Assembly (NCBI RefSeq): GCF_016613475.2
Contig: NZ_CP071517.1
Location: 310,001 to 374,000, forward strand
DNA from: Lysobacter arenosi
Lineage (GTDB): Bacteria > Pseudomonadota > Gammaproteobacteria > Xanthomonadales > Xanthomonadaceae
Length of the DNA: 64,000 bases
Reading direction: 5' to 3'
Numbering within the stretch: the stretch's first letter is position 1; every line of letters starts with the position of its first letter. Below the pieces are notes generated by a model. The model had not been told where the DNA came from. It saw only the letters and a program-made list of their open reading frames with translations, and made no database searches. This document shows, one piece after another, positions 61,874 through 64,000 of this stretch. The position numbers and the translations under genes are program-made.

Positions 61874-63718
61874 ATGCGGGATGAAGAGCAGGCACGGCGC
61901 ACGTTCTGGGTGCTGTGGGTCACGGTCCTGGCGATCAAGCTGGTCGTTGCCGCGCGTCTGCCGCTGTTCGTCGACGAGGCGTTCTACTGGCTGGAAGGCC
62001 AGCACCTGGCTGCGGCCTATTCGGACCTGCCCGGGCTGACCGCGTGGTTGACCCGCCTGGGTACCGTCGTCGGCGGCAACCATGCCTTTGCCGTACGCCT
62101 GCCGTTCGTGTTGATCGCCGCGCTGGTGCCGTGCCTGATGGTGCGCATAGCCGCACGCGAGTTCGGTGCGCGTGCCGGCTGGCTGGCCGGTTGCTTCACA
62201 TTGCTGTTGCCACTGGCCGGAACCCTGGGCGTGATGGCGCTGCCGGATGCGGCGATGGCACTGGCGACGCTGTTGTGCGTCGATGCCGGTGCGCGCCTGC
62301 TGCGTCAGGTCAGTCCCGAGGTCGCGCTTGAACTCGCCGTCGGCCTGGCCTTGGGCGCGTTGTGCCATTACCGCTTCATTGCCGTCATCGGCGTGGGATT
62401 CATCGCCCTGGCGATGATCGAGGAAGGTCGCCGCGCGCTGCGCGACGTACGCGTGCTGGTGGCGATCGCGTTCGGTGCATCGGCGTGGGCGCCGCTGGTG
62501 GCCTGGAACCTCGACAACTCCGATGCCGGCTTGCGCTTCCAGCTGGTCGATCGCCATCCGTGGGCCTTCCACGCCGACGCGGTCTGGTTCATCGCGGTCC
62601 AGGCCCTGCTGGTTACGCCACTGCTGTTCGCCGCGCTGGCCGTCGCCGCGCGCAGGGGGCTGACGAGCGCGGCCGCGCCGGAGCGTTACTTCGCGCTGCT
62701 CGGCGCCGGCGTGGTCCTGGGGTTCTTCGCCCTCGGGTTTTTCGCCGATACCGAGCGCGTCAGTTTCCACTGGCCGCTGCCCGGTTACCTGGCGCTGCTG
62801 CCGCTGCTGCCTGCGGTGCTATGGCGCTGGCCGCGTGGCTGGCAGGTCGCTACCGCATGGCTGGCCGGGCTGGGGCTGGTGGCCAACCTGGGCTACTACC
62901 TGGCCGTGTCGCAGCCGGGCCTGCGCGAGCGCAATGCGGCGGAGAAGTGGTATCCGAGCAACTTCTCGGGCTGGGAGCCACTGGCACAGGCGGTACGTGC
63001 GCGCCTGGCGACGATGCCGGCCGGTACGCGCGTGGTCGCCGACAACTTCAAGATCGGCGCCGAACTGGGTTTTGCCATGGGCGATGCGCGTATCGCCGTG
63101 CTCGACCACCCCATCAACCACAAGCACGGCCGTGCGCCGCAGCTGCGGCTTTGGGGGCTACAAAGCGCAGGCCGCACCGACTGGGGCGGGCAGCCGGTGC
63201 TGCTCGTGGTGGGTGCGACCGAGATCAAGTACCGCGACCTGCTCCAGCGTTACCACGACCTGTGCACGATGGCTGGCCCGTTGCCGCCACCTGAAGTGCT
63301 GAACATCGACCATGGTCGCCAGCGCTTCATGCTGTTCGCGATGGATGGAAGCCGGGTGCACGGTGACTGCACGACACCGGCGATGGCATGGGTCGATACG
63401 CCGGTGGCCGACGCGCGCGTTGGCCAACGCTTCCACGTCGATGGCTGGGCGTTCAAGGACGGCGTCGGCCTGGCCGGCATCGAGGTCACCCTCGATGGTC
63501 AGGTCGTCGCCCAGGCGCAGTACGGGCGCGTGTTCCAGGGGCTGCGGAATGTGTGGCCGCAATCAAGCGATCCGCAGCATCCGAATGTGGGCTTCAGTGC
63601 CGAGGTCATCCTGACGCCAGGAACGTTCTCGCCGGGCCGGCATTGGCTTGGCTTGCGTCTGCGTGGGCGCGACGGCAGCGAAGAGACCTGGGCCGAGCGG
63701 CCGATCCTGGTCGAGTGA
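61874..63718 (+). CDS. GT39/ArnT-like membrane glycosyltransferase with C-terminal beta domain
   Basis: A 614-residue polytopic protein. The first loop holds the acidic catalytic pair in FVDEAFYWLEGQHL, typical of GT-C enzymes using undecaprenyl- or dolichyl-phosphate sugars, and AYSDLPGLTAWLTRLG. About ten TM helices follow to about residue 350. A soluble region (VVADNFKIGAELGFAMGD) and, from about 505, a beta-rich Ig-like domain (HVDGWAFKDGVGLAGIEVTLDGQVV) that PMT/ArnT proteins normally lack. The sugar acceptor is unknown, perhaps lipid A or a protein. The ATG at 61874 has GAGG upstream. Divergent from moxR. Confidence 0.85.
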   Translation: MRDEEQARRTFWVLWVTVLAIKLVVAARLPLFVDEAFYWLEGQHLAAAYSDLPGLTAWLTRLGTVVGGNHAFAVRLPFVLIAALVPCLMVRIAAREFGARAGWLAGCFTLLLPLAGTLGVMALPDAAMALATLLCVDAGARLLRQVSPEVALELAVGLALGALCHYRFIAVIGVGFIALAMIEEGRRALRDVRVLVAIAFGASAWAPLVAWNLDNSDAGLRFQLVDRHPWAFHADAVWFIAVQALLVTPLLFAALAVAARRGLTSAAAPERYFALLGAGVVLGFFALGFFADTERVSFHWPLPGYLALLPLLPAVLWRWPRGWQVATAWLAGLGLVANLGYYLAVSQPGLRERNAAEKWYPSNFSGWEPLAQAVRARLATMPAGTRVVADNFKIGAELGFAMGDARIAVLDHPINHKHGRAPQLRLWGLQSAGRTDWGGQPVLLVVGATEIKYRDLLQRYHDLCTMAGPLPPPEVLNIDHGRQRFMLFAMDGSRVHGDCTTPAMAWVDTPVADARVGQRFHVDGWAFKDGVGLAGIEVTLDGQVVAQAQYGRVFQGLRNVWPQSSDPQHPNVGFSAEVILTPGTFSPGRHWLGLRLRGRDGSEETWAERPILVE

Positions 63719-63749
63719 CCTTGCCTGACCGTGACCGCGGCGGCCGGGA

Positions 63750-64000
63750 TCAGGGCAGTTCGAACCCGGCCTCGCGCAGCAGCCGTGCGGTGGCGATCAG
63801 CGGCAGGCCGATCAGTGCGGTCGGGTCGCGGTTGTCGATGGCTTCGAACAGGCTGATGCCCAGGCCCTCGGATTTGAAGCTGCCGGCGCAGTCGAAGGGC
63901 AGCTCGGCATCGACGTAGCGCTCGATCTGGGCGGCGTCCAGGTTGCGGAACTTCACGACCGTATGGTCGAGCGCCTGCAGTGGCTGATGCCCGGCCTTCA
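63750..64000 (-). CDS. yceF: Maf/YceF-type nucleotide pyrophosphatase (partial, N-terminus off window)
   Basis: The C-terminal 83 residues of a Maf protein, reading off the right edge. Family marks are HTVVKFRNLD, QIERYVDAELPFDCAGSFKSEG and GISLFEAIDNRDPTALIGLPLIATARLLREAGFELP; the AGSFKSEG form is that of YceF (m7GTP pyrophosphatase), not YhdE. Such enzymes clear non-canonical nucleotides. The gene must start beyond 64000; the internal GTG at 63956 is not its start. Gap to the convergent GT39 gene is 31 bases. Confidence 0.92.
   Translation of the reverse strand, partial: KAGHQPLQALDHTVVKFRNLDAAQIERYVDAELPFDCAGSFKSEGLGISLFEAIDNRDPTALIGLPLIATARLLREAGFELP

Overview
The window reads as the core chromosome of a high-GC gammaproteobacterium of the family Xanthomonadaceae (Lysobacter, Luteimonas or Stenotrophomonas type). 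The grounds are GC-rich codon use throughout, the order tig-clpP-clpX-lon-hupB-tRNA-ppiD-fabI, a short NAD-type isocitrate dehydrogenase, a phoB-phoR-ppk1-ppx unit, and Kdo kinase next to a heptosyltransferase. The genus is inferred from remembered gene order and protein character; no search was run. I saw no insertion sequence, prophage, integrase, CRISPR array or toxin-antitoxin module. The longest stretch without a CDS or RNA gene is about 267 bases (30895-31161).

Layout. 1-3955: an edge-truncated methyltransferase, a GNAT protein, an MmcQ/YjbR protein, a ZnT9-like cation transporter and rlmJ. 4078-9300: the CreBC two-component system, its target creD preceded by a perfect cre tag, and a coupled acetyltransferase/nitrilase pair. 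9313-14734: PAP2 phosphatase and GT4 glycosyltransferase, divergent from the periplasmic glucan genes opgD-opgH. 14775-17866: azoreductase, a MocR regulator, an AhpD-like protein and a SugE/Gdx exporter. 17891-25580 (leftward): an M48 protease of BepA type, then phoB-phoR-ppk1-ppx behind a good Pho box. 25784-29239: glutaredoxin plus AhpD-like protein, NAD-isocitrate dehydrogenase and an NhaC-type antiporter. 29295-30053: a Bax-inhibitor-1 family protein.

30211-41356 is the proteostasis block. Five tRNAs (Pro, Arg, His, Lys, Leu) are followed by tig, clpP, clpX, lon, hupB, tRNA-Val, two tRNA-Asp, ppiD and fabI. Candidate sigma-32 promoters with identical 15-base spacers precede clpP and lon, and hupB has a clear sigma-70 promoter whose transcript would begin with a stem-loop. 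41503-45581: a LysM transglycosylase, gloB, a methyltransferase, rnhA and dnaQ. 45639-49525: a PP2C phosphatase, tRNA-Ser(CGA) and a lipopolysaccharide-core group with two uncharacterised small genes. 49528-53554: a metallo-hydrolase overlapping moaA-moaC-moaD-moaE, then a YncE-like propeller protein. 53592-57255: SRP RNA, tRNA-Ser(GGA), dnaX-ybaB-recR and a HIT protein. 57275-61710: a Slp lipoprotein and the moxR-DUF58-TgpA-type operon. 61874-64000: a GT39 membrane glycosyltransferase and the C-terminal part of a YceF-type Maf protein.

Most genes sit in tight runs with 1-, 4- or 8-base overlaps, which points to translational coupling. The most informative non-coding signals are the cre tag at 6226, the Pho box at 23877, the heat-shock promoters at 32536 and 34866, the hupB promoter and hairpin at 37468-37540, and a short palindromic repeat found only in gaps between convergent genes.
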